This document shows positions 43,646 through 55,064 of a stretch of DNA of 64,000 nt, piece by piece (the stretch's first letter is position 1; each line of letters starts with the position of its first letter). This stretch comes from Sordaria brevicollis (taxonomy: Eukaryota > Ascomycota > Sordariomycetes > Sordariales > Sordariaceae): contig JAUTDP010000011.1 of NCBI GenBank assembly GCA_033439795.1, positions 744,001-808,000 of the forward strand. Reading direction: 5' to 3'. The position numbers and the translations under genes are program-made. The notes below the pieces were generated by a model that worked only from the letters and a program-made list of their open reading frames with translations, had not been told where the DNA came from and did not search any database.

Positions 43646-45324
43646 TTACTCGCTCCTCTTGGGCTTGTTTGGCAGACCATACCAACAAACCATCATCACC
43701 ACAAACAACGCAATAACAATTGGATGCAACACAAACGTGCCCACAGCTTGCGCCAACAAACCCGTAGTAAACGGAGCCGCGGCGCCTCCTGAACTACCAA
43801 ACGCCGAGATGACGCCCATCCCGCTCACCTGCTTCTGCTTGCTCATATTCCGCATGAACACCGCCGCAGCACACGGGTAAACCGGTCCCAGCAGTAGACC
43901 AACGATAGCAACAGCCACTGCGTTTCCGATCAGGTTAGGCACTAGCCAAACCACGAGCTGGAAAGCACACGCTCCGACGACGACAATGACGACGAACAAC
44001 TTCTCTCCGATCTTGTATGCTGGTGGCGCCAGTAAGAACCGACCAAGCGTGATGCCGCCCCAGAAACCAGCGGTAACGTAACCCACCGAGCCGTCGTGTA
44101 CATGGCGCGAGTCCATCAAGAAGGTGTTCACCCAGCCGGAGATACTAACTTCGGCGCCTTGGTAGGCGAAGATGAACAGGGCTCCAAGAAGGACGACACG
44201 GTTCGACAGGGCAGAAACCATGGCCTTGACGTCGGTGCGCCAGTCACGACGGGGAGCAGCAGCACCACCAGACGATGGCTGCACCGCGCCTGTATCCCTC
44301 TCGTAATCCCAAAACGCACAAGTACCACACACGCCCCCAAGGACGGTCAACCCCAAGCTCAACGCATAGTACCGACTCCAGACCACTCCGAAGACCGTCA
44401 CCATGGCCGTTGCCAGCAACGGACCGACCGTGCCGCCGATACCATACGAGCCGTGCATCATCGACAAAGCCGTAGTCGAATTGCTGAGCGATCCGCAGAA
44501 GACGTTACCCATGGCTAGGTTAATGGACATGCCGAACCCGACAAAGAAGAAGGACACAACAATGGCAGGATACGGAGCGGTAGCAACCATGGGGATGTAT
44601 CCTAATGCCATCAAGAACTGGCCGACTGCCAGCGTCTTGGCCCGTCCCAGGCGCTCGCGGATGGCGTCAACGAAGAAGGCGCCGGCGATGAAACCGAGGG
44701 CATTACCGACGAAGATGAGCGAGACGACGGCGTAGCCTATGTTGTAGTATCTGTAGTGCTGCTTGTTAGCTCTCTTGGGCGTGCTGCTGTGGGGTGAAGG
44801 AAGGGACCGGGGTGTACGTACTCTTCCATGGAAGGGATCAAAGCACCAGGCGCGGAATCGCTCATGCCGTTGCTGAGATTAATCAGGCACATAGCCAATA
44901 GTCGCCAGCGGTTCATGTAAGGTTGCATGATGCTCTGGAGCGCTTCGACGCTGTCACTGTTTGCAGTTTCATCGTTTAAAGAGTCGGCGTTGGGGGTGCC
45001 GGGACGGCTTTGGTCTTCCAGCTCGGGGCCGGAGCTGAAGTTAGCGGTCGTGCCGGGCTGAGGGCCATTTACCACGCCAGATGTAGAAGAGACATTGGTT
45101 CGGGACGCGGAAGCGGACTTTGTAGAGTTCGGAGTCCGAGCAAGAGGCTGGAGTTCAATGGCTGAGGCTTCTTGTGGAGCGCCGGGATAGGTCCGGGGTA
45201 CGGCCTTCCCGGGCGCGGAGGGGAGTTCGAGCGGTGGTGCGCTTTCGACGGCGATGAGGCCATGGAGCATCATTGCGTCCATGTTGAATTTCGACCTCGA
45301 TGGTCCCAGCAATTGACGATTCAA
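43646..45324 (-). CDS. MFS transporter, bypass-of-stop-codon-6 (BSC6)/fucose-permease-like
   Basis: Exon 1 is 45324-44822 and exon 2 is 44750-43646. The 71-bp intron (GTACGT..CTACAG) restores SMEEYYNIGYAVVSLIFVGN. It has 535 residues from ATG 45324, or 521 from ATG 45282 (MDAMM). The N-terminal ~130 residues are a hydrophilic Ser/Thr/Pro-rich tail. TM1 holds LAMCLINLSNGMSDSAPGALIPSM. Later helices include FFFVGFGMSINLAMGNVFCG, MMHGSYGIGGTVGPLLATAM and GFWGGITLGRFLLAPPAYKIGE, all characteristic of this MFS branch. It is a plasma-membrane or organelle carrier of unknown substrate. Confidence 0.88.
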
Positions 45325-46115
45325 AATTCAGAAGAAGAGAGTAAAAAAAGAATCATGAACGGGCCTCTGCATTGTACGGCAGGAGCGGTGGTGGTTGATA
45401 TAGGCCGGCCCAAAGTGGGGCATGCGTCATGGACGATAACCGGAAGAAGCCGACGGCACCCGGGAATCCGTCCCGGTCCTGGCTAAGCTTCGGCCCATCA
45501 CGTAAAGGAAAGAGCATCCCCGGGCTCGTATTTGTCGGCGCTAAATCCGGATGTGCATGGTGCCGGTTGAACATCGGTAATATAGATAAGGCAAGTTACG
45601 TATCCACGTATCTTCCTGCCGTGTAAGTCATCTTCCGGGACACTTCATTCGTCCAATGTCCTTATGCTCGAGATATTTTGGCTTCCATGAAATTATAAAA
45701 GTATCTTCCTGCTCTTCGATTAATATTGATTACTAACTTGAACACTCGGTTTGTTATACTCGTCTACACATTCCGATTCCCACTTCCCCGGTTCCCCACT
45801 TTCTGCCATTTTGCATCTGCCCTTCCATCTTAGTGGAGAGAGGCTCACCTGGGCGAACGCCATCATCTTTTAAAATCCTGTACGAACACGTCGACACTAC
45901 ATATCGTTTACATCTGTCTTGTCGAAGCATCGAAATCGTTCTGGCATTCTTCATTATACTGAATGGCCTTGAATGCCCGCCCTACTTGGGACCACACGAT
46001 TGATTCATCCATCCTATTCCCAAGGAAGACGTGGAAACCAAGACGTCCAAATCCTTTTTGCGCTAAATCCAACAACAACAACAACAACTCCTTTACCCAA
46101 ACCAATCAACCAAAA
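45325..46115. other. intergenic
   Basis: Promoter side of the MFS gene and 3' side of the Cys-rich mini-gene. It contains an ACAACAACAAC stretch near 46070-46090. No gene is seen. Confidence 0.5.
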
Positions 46116-46394
46116 CTACAAAAAACCCTTAGTCATTAGAAGAAACCCCCCACCTACCCCTGGCCTCCTCGCAGTACAGGTCAAACATTCCGAATGCGTC
46201 CAAACAATGATAACCTCCCTGAACTTGTTCTCGTCCGGGCAGAGCGGACAGCCGATGTTATTTTCACCCACAACGGGATCAAGCTCGGACCATACTGTGC
46301 TATTATCGTGTTGGATGTAGATGCGATCTTGCATAGAGGGGACGATGCAGCCGGGGGTGGAGCAGGGGTATTTTTCGATGGTGATTAGACACAT
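46116..46394 (-). CDS. small Cys-rich protein, putative zinc-binding (mini-gene copy A)
   Basis: A 92-residue protein starting MCLITIEKYPCSTPGC, with C-x3-C later as CPLCPDE and CLTCTARR near the end. Seven cysteines are arranged mostly as CxxC pairs. The plus-strand sequence at 47722-48004 encodes a clear relative: CL-x-I-x-EKYPCS, the pattern SM-x-DR-[IV]-Y-x2-[HQ]-x-HDN, and C-x-[VL]CP-x-EN-x2-R-[EQ]-VI-[IV], then THS-x-CL-x-CTA. Similar short MC-starting Cys-rich proteins are common in fungal genomes. Function is unknown; metal binding is inference. The two copies are head to head about 1.3 kb apart. Confidence 0.6.
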   Translation of the reverse strand: MCLITIEKYPCSTPGCIVPSMQDRIYIQHDNSTVWSELDPVVGENNIGCPLCPDENKFREVIIVWTHSECLTCTARRPGVGGGFLLMTKGFL

Positions 46395-47680
46395 TTTTTG
46401 AGCTCTTCTCTTGTGTCGTGTAGAATAGAGAGAGGGATGGAGGGCTAGGCTTGGTGTGCTTCGAGGTTTTTTCGTCAGTGAATGGCCATGTTAACGGTTA
46501 TTTTGCTCTGTCTTCCATCATCTCACGAGTGTGTATGGTTGGTTGGGTGCGAAGGATGTGCTCCCGTCTCCTCCACTTTTACTAATACGCACCGGCGGTA
46601 GATTTTCTAGAGGTATGTTTGCTGTGTTGATCGTGATTTCTTGGAGGGATGGTCTCGATCTCGCTGGCGCGGCTAAGACGAGCCTCTAGCTAATAGTGAT
46701 TGAAGTCTGTGGAGCTGATGGTAAGCGTCCATGGGAGCATCTTGGGTAACTTTGCGTGTGGAATAAAATCCAGTCGCCCGAAGAGCCTTGTAGTAGCTGT
46801 GTATATGTTGAGACTCAATGCAGGACATCATGGCAGTTCTTCTTTCAGTAGCAGTATGCACTTGCCTTTATTTCCGTAGTTGAAGGAAGCTAGACACTTG
46901 ACGTTCCTTCCATTTCCATACCCTAACGGCCTAACCTGCCTCCACTTCAAGTATCCTTAACATGTTGTGAATGTCATGACCAGAAAAGACAAGAAGGGGC
47001 GTTTTATTGCGGTCCTGGAAAAAAAATGGAGGACGGAAAAAAAGAAACCAGACGTAGACGTAGAGAATGGGAGCTGATCGGTTGGCCGGGACACAATCTG
47101 TGAGCGAGTATCGACATTTTCTCCTATTTTTGGTCCGTTTTTCCAACTCATATCATTCATACCAGCGCAACCCAAGCATACTCTATAGAGGTACATCCAG
47201 TATTCGGTGCTCGGCTCAGAAATTCCGCTCGCTCTACTTCCTTTGTGGCCTAAACTACAATCAGCGTACCATGGGGTAGCGGGATGATACCTATAGAAGA
47301 ACGAATCACTCAAGTAAGTACAACGAAACTTGAAAAGGTAAATATGAGTTACGATGATACAAGTTCTTCCATGGCTTCGTTCAAACCTAGACATCTACAT
47401 CCATCCGTACCCATCCATACATCCAACCTGGGAAAACAGGAAGAAAAAAAGAGCAAGAAAACGAGAACGTCACATACCCATTTGCTGACCTACAGTTAAA
47501 TCCAGCCCTCCAGACTCGGAACTCTAAACGCTCAGAATTAGACCGCCCGTTCATTCTCACCACCCATTCTCAAAACACCCATTCGATTTCCTCTATCCCC
47601 TATTCGCCAACACTTCAACCTCCCACCAGCCAAATCAAGCCCACACACACACACACCCCAGAGTCCAGACAGACCCAACG
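46395..47680. other. intergenic between the two mini-genes
   Basis: No supported gene. It should hold promoters for both divergent Cys-rich mini-genes, and a CA repeat occurs at 47642-47656. Confidence 0.5.

Positions 47681-47721
<41 letters not shown>
47681..47721 (+). repeat. poly(A) tract of 41 bases
   Basis: An uninterrupted A41 run sits directly at the 5' end of the Cys-rich frame of copy B. It may be a microsatellite or a retroposition tail remnant. Confidence 0.95.
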
Positions 47722-47723
<2 letters not shown>

Positions 47724-48004
47724 GCCTAACAATCATCGAAAAATACCCCTGCTCCAACGCCCCCAACTGCCCCAACCCATCCATGTCCGACCGCGTCTAC
47801 TTCCTACACGACAACAACACAGAACATGAAGAATGGCGCGAAAGCAAACTTCTTCGTAGTATCAACAGCAACAACATCCACTGCCACGTCTGCCCCCATG
47901 AGAACCAAGTCAGGCAGGTTATCGTTATTAACACGCATTCGATGTGCTTGGCTTGCACGGCTGCGGCGAGGAGAAGGCGAGAAGATATGGAGCCAGGACT
48001 GTAA
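47722..48004 (+). pseudogene. small Cys-rich protein copy B, start codon apparently missing
   Basis: The frame begins at the TGC at 47723 and reads CLTIIEKYPCSNAPNC, then a DRVYFLHDNN segment, CHVCPHENQVRQVIV and CLACTAAA, ending at TAA 48002-48004. It is homologous to copy A (46116-46394) over its whole length. Copy A starts AAAATGTGT, whereas here the same place reads AAAAGTGC, so the ATG is absent and the frame runs back into the A41 tract as Lys codons. The first internal ATG (47783, MSDRVY) would drop the first two cysteine pairs. An upstream exon is possible but not seen. Confidence 0.55.
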
Positions 48005-48538
48005 AAGTGGTGGGTATTGAAAGTGTACCTAGAATTGTTTAGAGTGTATTGAGGTTTTCTCTACATATACATATATATATTCAAGCGAAACCAATTTCTA
48101 TTATCTCTCTGTCCCAGTATATATGATTTATTTAACTCTATTTAACTCTTCCCGTTTGCTCTAGTTCCTTGAAACAACACCTAAACTGCTACAAATGTAA
48201 CCTGCACGCAAAGGAGAGAAGTCAGAGGTATAACCAGCAGTAGAGAGACAAGTTAAGCAAGTCCAAGGAAATATTTGTAAAGTCGGTGAGTAAGTTTGAG
48301 CTCCTTATTTGCTTGATTGCTATACTTGTCCGCTTTGTAGAGTTGTACTCCGTTAAAATCCTTAGGTTAAGACATCTACGTCCACATCTGCCATAGGTAC
48401 AATCCATGCAATCCAATTCCCTCGTTGTAGAATAGTGCAAAAATGAGGTTCCTCGTCATACACGATGGAATCCCTCCAAGTGAGAATTTGTTCAAAACAC
48501 CCCCCAAGTGTCCTCGAGGACTACCACCTATCTATCTA
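48005..48538. other. intergenic
   Basis: AT-richer sequence between converging genes. No gene is seen. Confidence 0.5.
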
Positions 48539-51501
48539 TCATGACCTAGTACTAAGCGCCCCCGCACTAAGCGGACTCTTCAATCCCGGACTTAGCCCAC
48601 CCGCAGCAGCTTGCGCCGTATTTCTCCTCAACGTACGCAACTCCTCCTCTAGTTTACGACGCTTGGCTAGTTCCTCCTGTTTACACAGCTTCGTTAGTAA
48701 TCCATCCATTCTGTATCATCATAACACTCGCAAGCGGGGGCAACATACCTTCATCTCCTCATTAAACCTCTTCCTCTCCTCCTTCATCGTCGCCCTAAAC
48801 TGCTCACTGAGCATCGTCGCGCCCATCCTGGGGCTCAACATCCCGCTCGCACTACCAGCGGCACTAAGCGCCGGACTCGGCGGCGGTTTCAGCCGTTCCT
48901 TATCCAACTCCTCCTTAAGTCTACTAATCTCCTTCTCCATCTTCTCCCTCAACTCACTCACTTCCGTTTCAAGACTTTCCTTCGCCTGCATCGCATCATC
49001 CAGCTTATGCTCGAGGTCAAGCTTCTCCTTCTCAGCCTGGATCGATTCTTTAGTGATGGCCTCAAAGTCCTTCAGCGTGCTCTCGAGCTCCATCTTCAGC
49101 TTGGCCACCTGCGCTTGCAAGTCCGCCAGCTCGCTCTTATTGCTAATGGCAGCTGCCTGGGCGGCGCGCTCGGCGCGAGACCCGTAGGCACCGTCGAGCT
49201 CGGCTTTGGCGATGGTCATCTCCATTTTGATTTCGACGAGCATCATGTTCATGCGCTCGAGCTCCTCGTCTTTGTCTTTGATTTCCTTGCGGAGCTTGTC
49301 GACGACGTCTTCGGCTTCCTGTTGCGACTTTTCGGCCGCGGCTTTAGCCTTGGCGGATTGTTCCAGTTGGGACTGCAGGTCCACGACATCGGCTTCCGTC
49401 TCGGCCAGGCGAGTCGACACGTCGTTGAACTTGCTTTCCAGATTGGCAATGACGGCGTTGCGCTCCATGAGCTTGTCCTGCGTCTGCTGCGCGCCGCGCG
49501 CCATGGCGGCCTCTTCGCGCTCGGCCGTCGTGCGCTGCATCTTCTCCATCTGCTCAAGCGCGTCTTCCATCTTGTTCTTGGCTTCGTGGACGCGCGCCTC
49601 GGCGTCGTCGATGGCGCCGCGCATCTTTTCGAGTTCTTCCATCTTGGCGCGCAGCTCGGCGTCCTTTTCGGATCCGCTCTTGTTGTTGAGCTCGCGCTGC
49701 TGCTTGATCTGCCGCTGCAACACGGCCTTTTGCTCCTTGAGACTGGTGGCTTGGGCGTAGAGCCATTGGACCTTGGCGGAGAAGCCCTGGAGGGAGTATT
49801 GCTCGTTGGGGTCGATGGCTTCGTCGCTGCCGGAGAGGTATTCTTCGTCTTCCTCGTCGACGGCTAGGTTCATCTCCATGCGCTTCTGGCGGCGAGCAGC
49901 CTTGGCGCGCTGAATCTCTGCGTAGCCGGTGTGGATGATATCCCACAGACCCATGAGGACGGCTTCAACTTGCTCGCTGTTGGACTTGTTGGCACTGCTG
50001 CTGTTGTTGTTAGCTGAAGAGTCTTGGGTGCGACCCATCTCGACTCTGATGGTGCGCAGGATGCTCTCGAGGTAGTCAAGTTGCTCGTCTAGAGATCCTT
50101 CGGAGACCGTTGGAGGAGGGGGCGTGTCGGGAATGGTCTGCGTCAGGAAGCCGTGGGCACGCTTGTTCAGGGCCTCGATGCGCTTTTCACATTGGCTGAG
50201 GGTGGCCACCGAGGCATCACCAGCAAGTTCGAGGTCTCTGTTGATGGCTGCAGCTCTCAGTTGTTGCTCGTGCATGGCCATGTCCAGACCACGCTCAAGG
50301 TAGTTGAGCTGCGTAGGGAGCGTTTGGCCATTACCAGCGGAAGGTTCAGGGTCATCCAGATTGGCGTCGGCAGAGGGGTTGATCTCCGTGATGACATCCC
50401 TCAGCTTGTGGTTCAAGATCTCCAGCCTTTGCTCGGTTTCCGCAAACATCCTGATCTGACCATTGATCTCCGTACGAATAGCGTCGTTCTCAGCCGAGAG
50501 TTCTTGTTGTCCAGCCCTGAGCTGGTTCTCCGTCTCCCTTAGCTTCTGTTCCGCGGCCTTGAGCCTCTCATTCTCCTCCTTGACCCGCTCCATCTCCTCC
50601 CGCAGCTGGCTGGTCTGCTCACGAATTGGCGACTTTGGTGGGATTTCGAGGTTCGTCAAGGTTGGCGCCGCAGTTGGAGCTGGAGTCACCGACCTCTCAG
50701 CCGGTCCTTCTGATGGGTGCAATGTCCGCCAGTCGAACCCATCATCGCCACCAATGGGTTCCATACTAATGCTATCCCGCGAGTTGGTATATGTGTAGAG
50801 ACTTTCCGGGCTCTCGGGCATGCCATTGACCATCATCGAGTTGCCAAAGACCTGTCCATTGGGTGTTTGCGCATTCCTCCTTCTCGCTCCATGTGTCAAC
50901 TGCAGGATGGCGGCGGTATGCTGTAGTAGACGGCGTTGGGAATCGAACAAGTGATTCTCCAGCATGGCAAGCTCGGATGAGAGCTCATTGCAAAGGCGCT
51001 CGCTGTTCTGCTTTTCCACCTCGGCCTCCCTCGCTGCAGCAACATCATCACGGGAGCTATGTCTTCTGTGTCCGGGGTTGTATAGTCGGGCCATGGAAAC
51101 GGCAGCATCGCGGTACTTTGTCTGGATTGCAAGGTTGGCGCGGGCTTGGTCGATGCGTATCGTCAAGGAATGGGTCTGTTTCTTGAGGTCGTCCACCTCT
51201 TCTTGAGACATAATCTCCCATTGCTTGCTGTCGGTCAAGGCGGTTTCCATCAACAGGTGGATTTGAATAGGGTCGTCCAGGTCGACCATCGCAGAGATCC
51301 GGGGTCGGTCGGCGGCATTGACCTGTAGGGGTAGCACTTTTGTTAGCCTGAGCCCCAACCTAGAGTGTGTCGAAGATTATCCCCCGTCAATTGGGTCGTC
51401 CTTACAGGAGTATATCGCGCCTTATCGAACCCCTCCGTCATGGACCTCCCCAAAGAATGGAGGGGAGGGGGTGCCCCTTTCCTAGTCGCGGCTCCATTCA
51501 T
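48539..51501 (-). CDS. Uds1 (up-regulated during septation) domain coiled-coil protein
   Basis: Three exons: 51501-51406, 51322-48749 and 48676-48539. They total 2808 nt, or 935 residues, with donors GTAAGG and GTATGT and GCTAAC/ACTAAC branch points. The Uds1 domain starts soon after exon 1: LLMETALTDSKQWEIMSQEE followed by VDDLKKQTHSL and RDAAVSMARLYN, the diagnostic pattern of PF15456 (named from the fission yeast septation-linked gene). A disordered segment follows to about residue 260, then coiled coil for most of the rest (Glu/Lys/Gln-rich heptads), and a short Ser/Gly/Leu-rich tail in the last exon. It is probably a structural protein of the cell division site or cytoskeleton; that role is inferred from the family name only. 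Confidence 0.88.
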
Positions 51502-53227
51502 GATTAAGATGTATTAAGGTTTAGGTGTAATAGGTACAGTAGTTGTGTATGCGCTCGATGTGTCGCCGTCGTATTAGGTATTCAAAAGAGCGATTGGTAG
51601 TCCGGCCCTGGTTCGGTATTCGTTCGAAGTAGTACAACTTAAGTCGTCCAAGACATTATACAAAAAGGGTCGAAAGAGCATGGAGAGGCGAAGTCGCAAA
51701 AAACAGTTGAACGGTCGTCGTGTCGCTTGGAAACTATGGCGGCGCCATGCAGTGATCGCGTTGACTATGCGCGGTCGCGAAGATGTTTCGAGATGCGACT
51801 TATAATGCGGTTGTCCAGGCACCGGATACTTTCTCCTGTATGCACGATGCAAGGGGAGATTTGAAGTTGGAGACTGGAGGAAAAGAAGAAGCGACGAACG
51901 GGATGAAAGCGGTCGGTAGGTCGGGTCGGCCCAGGCGGGATGGGTCTAGGTACCTCTACGGTAGGTACAGTAGCTGTGTGTTTGAGGTTTCAATTTGGGT
52001 GCCACTTAACCGACGATCCCTTTCAATTGCCGTGTCTGGGGACTGCCAAGAAAACAGAAGAGTGCTTTCCTCAGGGGCTCAAAGACGACTTAACAATGGG
52101 AAGAGAAGAAGAGTCTCCCAAAACATCAAAAAACTCCCAAGATTGAAGTGACGCGAAGACCGAAATCAAATTCCCAAAATCAAGGGGGAAGGATGGATCA
52201 GAAGTGCCTTAATCCAGAAAAGGAAACCAATTTTATATGGACATGGACCCAGACCCGAGGACCATTAGATCTCCACTTTTGCTAGCGACCTGAAGCCTGT
52301 AACCGCTGTGAAGCTAGCGCTAAAAGCTGGGCTGTACCTGCGTGGAGGGTGGGGTCTTCTCTTTTTTCGGTCTAAGCCAGTCCTCCTTGCTGGTCCATCG
52401 AGGTCCTCTCTCGTCTCTTTTTCAACATGGGGCAAGTGGAAGGAAATGAACAACATCTTTTCGGGAGTGAATGAAGTGGAAATGATCGGACAGCTGGTTA
52501 GGCGAGCGTTTCAGGAAGAAGCATCTCTATTTCTTGATGTCTGGGCTGGAAGGAGTGGATGTCTTGAAGTGACCACATGTTGCCCTTGGTGAAAAGCGCC
52601 GTGACGACAGAGTTGATGATCAAACAATGGCTCAAGAGCTAGGTCTATGGGCTTTCCATGTTTCGAGAACAATTCTCTTCTAGAGTCTCAATGGTCCAAG
52701 CTCTGAGAAGATATCTCGCGACCAAATCAATTTGGACGGGTCAATCTAGTGGCCATCAGCCTTCCCCTCACCAAATGATGACCCAAACCCAACGTATTTC
52801 CGATCCGTTTCTTTGTGTTGAGGACATACCCTTCTTGTGTGGTATTTGGTTTGTATATAGGGATATATGTAAGGTATTGTTCATCTATTTTTTGCCGGAC
52901 GACGTTCATCGGGTTACTCAATCTACGATGCGTTACGTAGAGCTACCGAGCTAGGCATGCCCGGTTGGAGTTCGAATATTATCAATGAATAACGCTGCTC
53001 CCATAAAGCATAGTTACAATCGAAAGTCTCTCTCATAGGTGATACTGGACCGGAGAGGATCTGCCCGGGCATGCGCCAAAACTCGGACCCAAGAGACCAC
53101 AGCGACAACTGAGGTCGTGGACCTTATCAAGACATCGCATGTTATGCTGCGAATGAACATTCGTATTTTCGCTCTTCCCACTACCCCAACAACCAATGCC
53201 AAACCAAAATTCCCGTCCTTTTCACCT
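51502..53227. other. intergenic
   Basis: 1.7 kb upstream of the Uds1 gene and downstream of the DSC2-like gene. No supported gene; ORFs are short and featureless. Confidence 0.5.
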
Positions 53228-54123
53228 TCAAAACGCCCCTCTAACCTCATCAATCAACTGCTGTCCCAACGGCCTCCTCCTGTTTTCCCCCTCGGCACCA
53301 CCAGCAGCCGTCTGCGCACCCGTAGCCGTCCCCGTAGATGCCCCCTCATCCTCAAGTCTCCTCCTAATCCCATCAAACCTATCATTCCTCTTCTGACTCC
53401 TCATCCCCACCACCCAACCGGGCACTCTCCACCTTGAAACAGCCGCAGGCAACAAATCATTCCTCCACAAAAATCCCACAACCCAACCGATCACCGCGCC
53501 CAAAAGAGAACCGGGCCATTGGAACATGGCTAGTTGCAAAGCCATCAGGTAACGGGTTGATTTATCTGAGAAGATGTATCCGGTGGTGTCGTCGTTGGAG
53601 TTGGATGGTGGAGACGAGGTGGACAGGGAAACTTTGTACTTGTAGATTTGCGGGATCATGGCGTGGTATTGAGCCAAGATGGCGAAGAGGATCGGGGTAG
53701 GGCCGGCGGGGATGTAATCTAGGACGCCAAAGGATAGGGGGCGGAGGAGGGTGGTGAGGAGGATTGGGGGGATGATGGCGGTTAATAGTCCCGTGGTTAT
53801 GATGAAAGACTGTTTTTGGTGTGTCAGTATGAAGGTATGTAAGGTGAGAGGGGTGAAGGGTGACTTACGGCATATTTCCGGGATCCCCAAAACCGCTCAA
53901 CCATTCTCATATGATAGAGAGACATGGCTCCAAAGAGCACCTCGGATGAGTTGGTGTAGCATAGTTGGTAGGTGAAGATGCGCCATAGTTGTCCGTACCG
54001 GAGAAAGTGAGTGCCGATGGAGATGTAGAAGTAGTGCTTGATGTCAAAGATGCTGGCGCCGATGGAGAGCCCGACCACGCCCAGGACCAAAGCCTTGGTC
54101 ACTGGCGTGTCGGTGAAGGACAT
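53228..54123 (-). CDS. dsc2: DSC E3 ubiquitin ligase subunit 2-like rhomboid pseudoprotease
   Basis: Two exons, 54123-53869 and 53809-53228; 837 nt, 278 residues; donor GTAAGT, intron 59 bp. Dsc2 belongs to the Golgi/endosome Dsc ubiquitin ligase that in fungi triggers SREBP cleavage. The marks are APVTKAL-like N-terminus (TPVTKALVLGVVG), FDIKHYFYISIGTHFLRYGQ, WRIFTYQLCYTNSSEVLFGA, MRMVERFWGSRKYASF, and a last helix WPGSLLGAVIGWVVGFLW. There is no rhomboid GxSG serine, as expected for a pseudoprotease. Many Dsc2 proteins end in a UBA domain; here the tail after residue 230 is short and Arg/Glu-rich (FDGIRRRLEDEG ... GQQLIDEVRGAF) and I do not see a UBA. It is divergent from the prenyltransferase gene. 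Confidence 0.8.
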
Positions 54124-55064
54124 GATGGCGATTGATTCGTCCCGAACTGATTTGAATGAGTTTTAGATTGTCACAAAGAATGAAGAGGAAGTCGGGTTGA
54201 TGTGATGAGTGAGCATTCCGCCAAGAGATGAACGCCGTTGGTATGGTACCTCCCTCCCCCTTTCGAGTGGTCCCGTCTATGGGAGAATGGCAATCAAATA
54301 CACATGAAAGTATTAATCAGTATTATGATTCGGACACCGATGTAACGAAGCACTTGCAGTCCAGATGCGCCAGGCAGTCAGGGAAGTGATGTTCGGTTCG
54401 GGCTTTGGAAATGCTGCGGTTCCGAAGAGCTGAGCGTCCAAGTGAAATGGAAGCTGCAATCAGATCGATGTCGTTCATTATCGCCGGCCGTCACGGTTCC
54501 TGGGCCAAGACCCGCCGATGACATGTGTTCCGAGAATTAAAAGTGGGGCACCCAAACGGACGTCAAGTCGTCAACCCTGCCTGCCACGGGCCCGCGGGAA
54601 ATGGAGGGAAATGATAGGGCCACATTCCGAGGCTTTCTCACCACTGTGAGTTGCAGTTCAACAGTGACCTGATCAGAGACTCATTTCAGGTTGGATCCGT
54701 TAACAGCCAAACTGTGCTTATCGTTTTCTCTTCAACACTGCAAAAAAGTGCGTTTTTAGACGTTTCCCAGCTTTCCATTAGCATCGCGAGCCGTTGTCAT
54801 ATTTATTCGACACTTGACAGTCCATCGAAAACCCATTGTGCGTATCGTCGATCTCGCGCTAGAGTCCCAGAAAAAAGTTCCGTCGAAGCTTCAATCTTTA
54901 ACTTCCACTCCCCAGTCCCGCTCCGGGTCCCTTGAAGGCTGATCCCGTCCAACCTCGGGTCTCCACGCCTTCGTCAACTCCGACCACCGTTCCGTATTGA
55001 TATCGACTCGACCACATCGCATCACTGCATATCTCGGCCATTACGTGTGCAGTAACTCGCCATC
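54124..55064. other. intergenic, divergent promoter of DSC2-like and prenyltransferase genes
   Basis: 940 bp between start codons. A CT-rich leader precedes 55065. No gene is seen. Confidence 0.5.
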
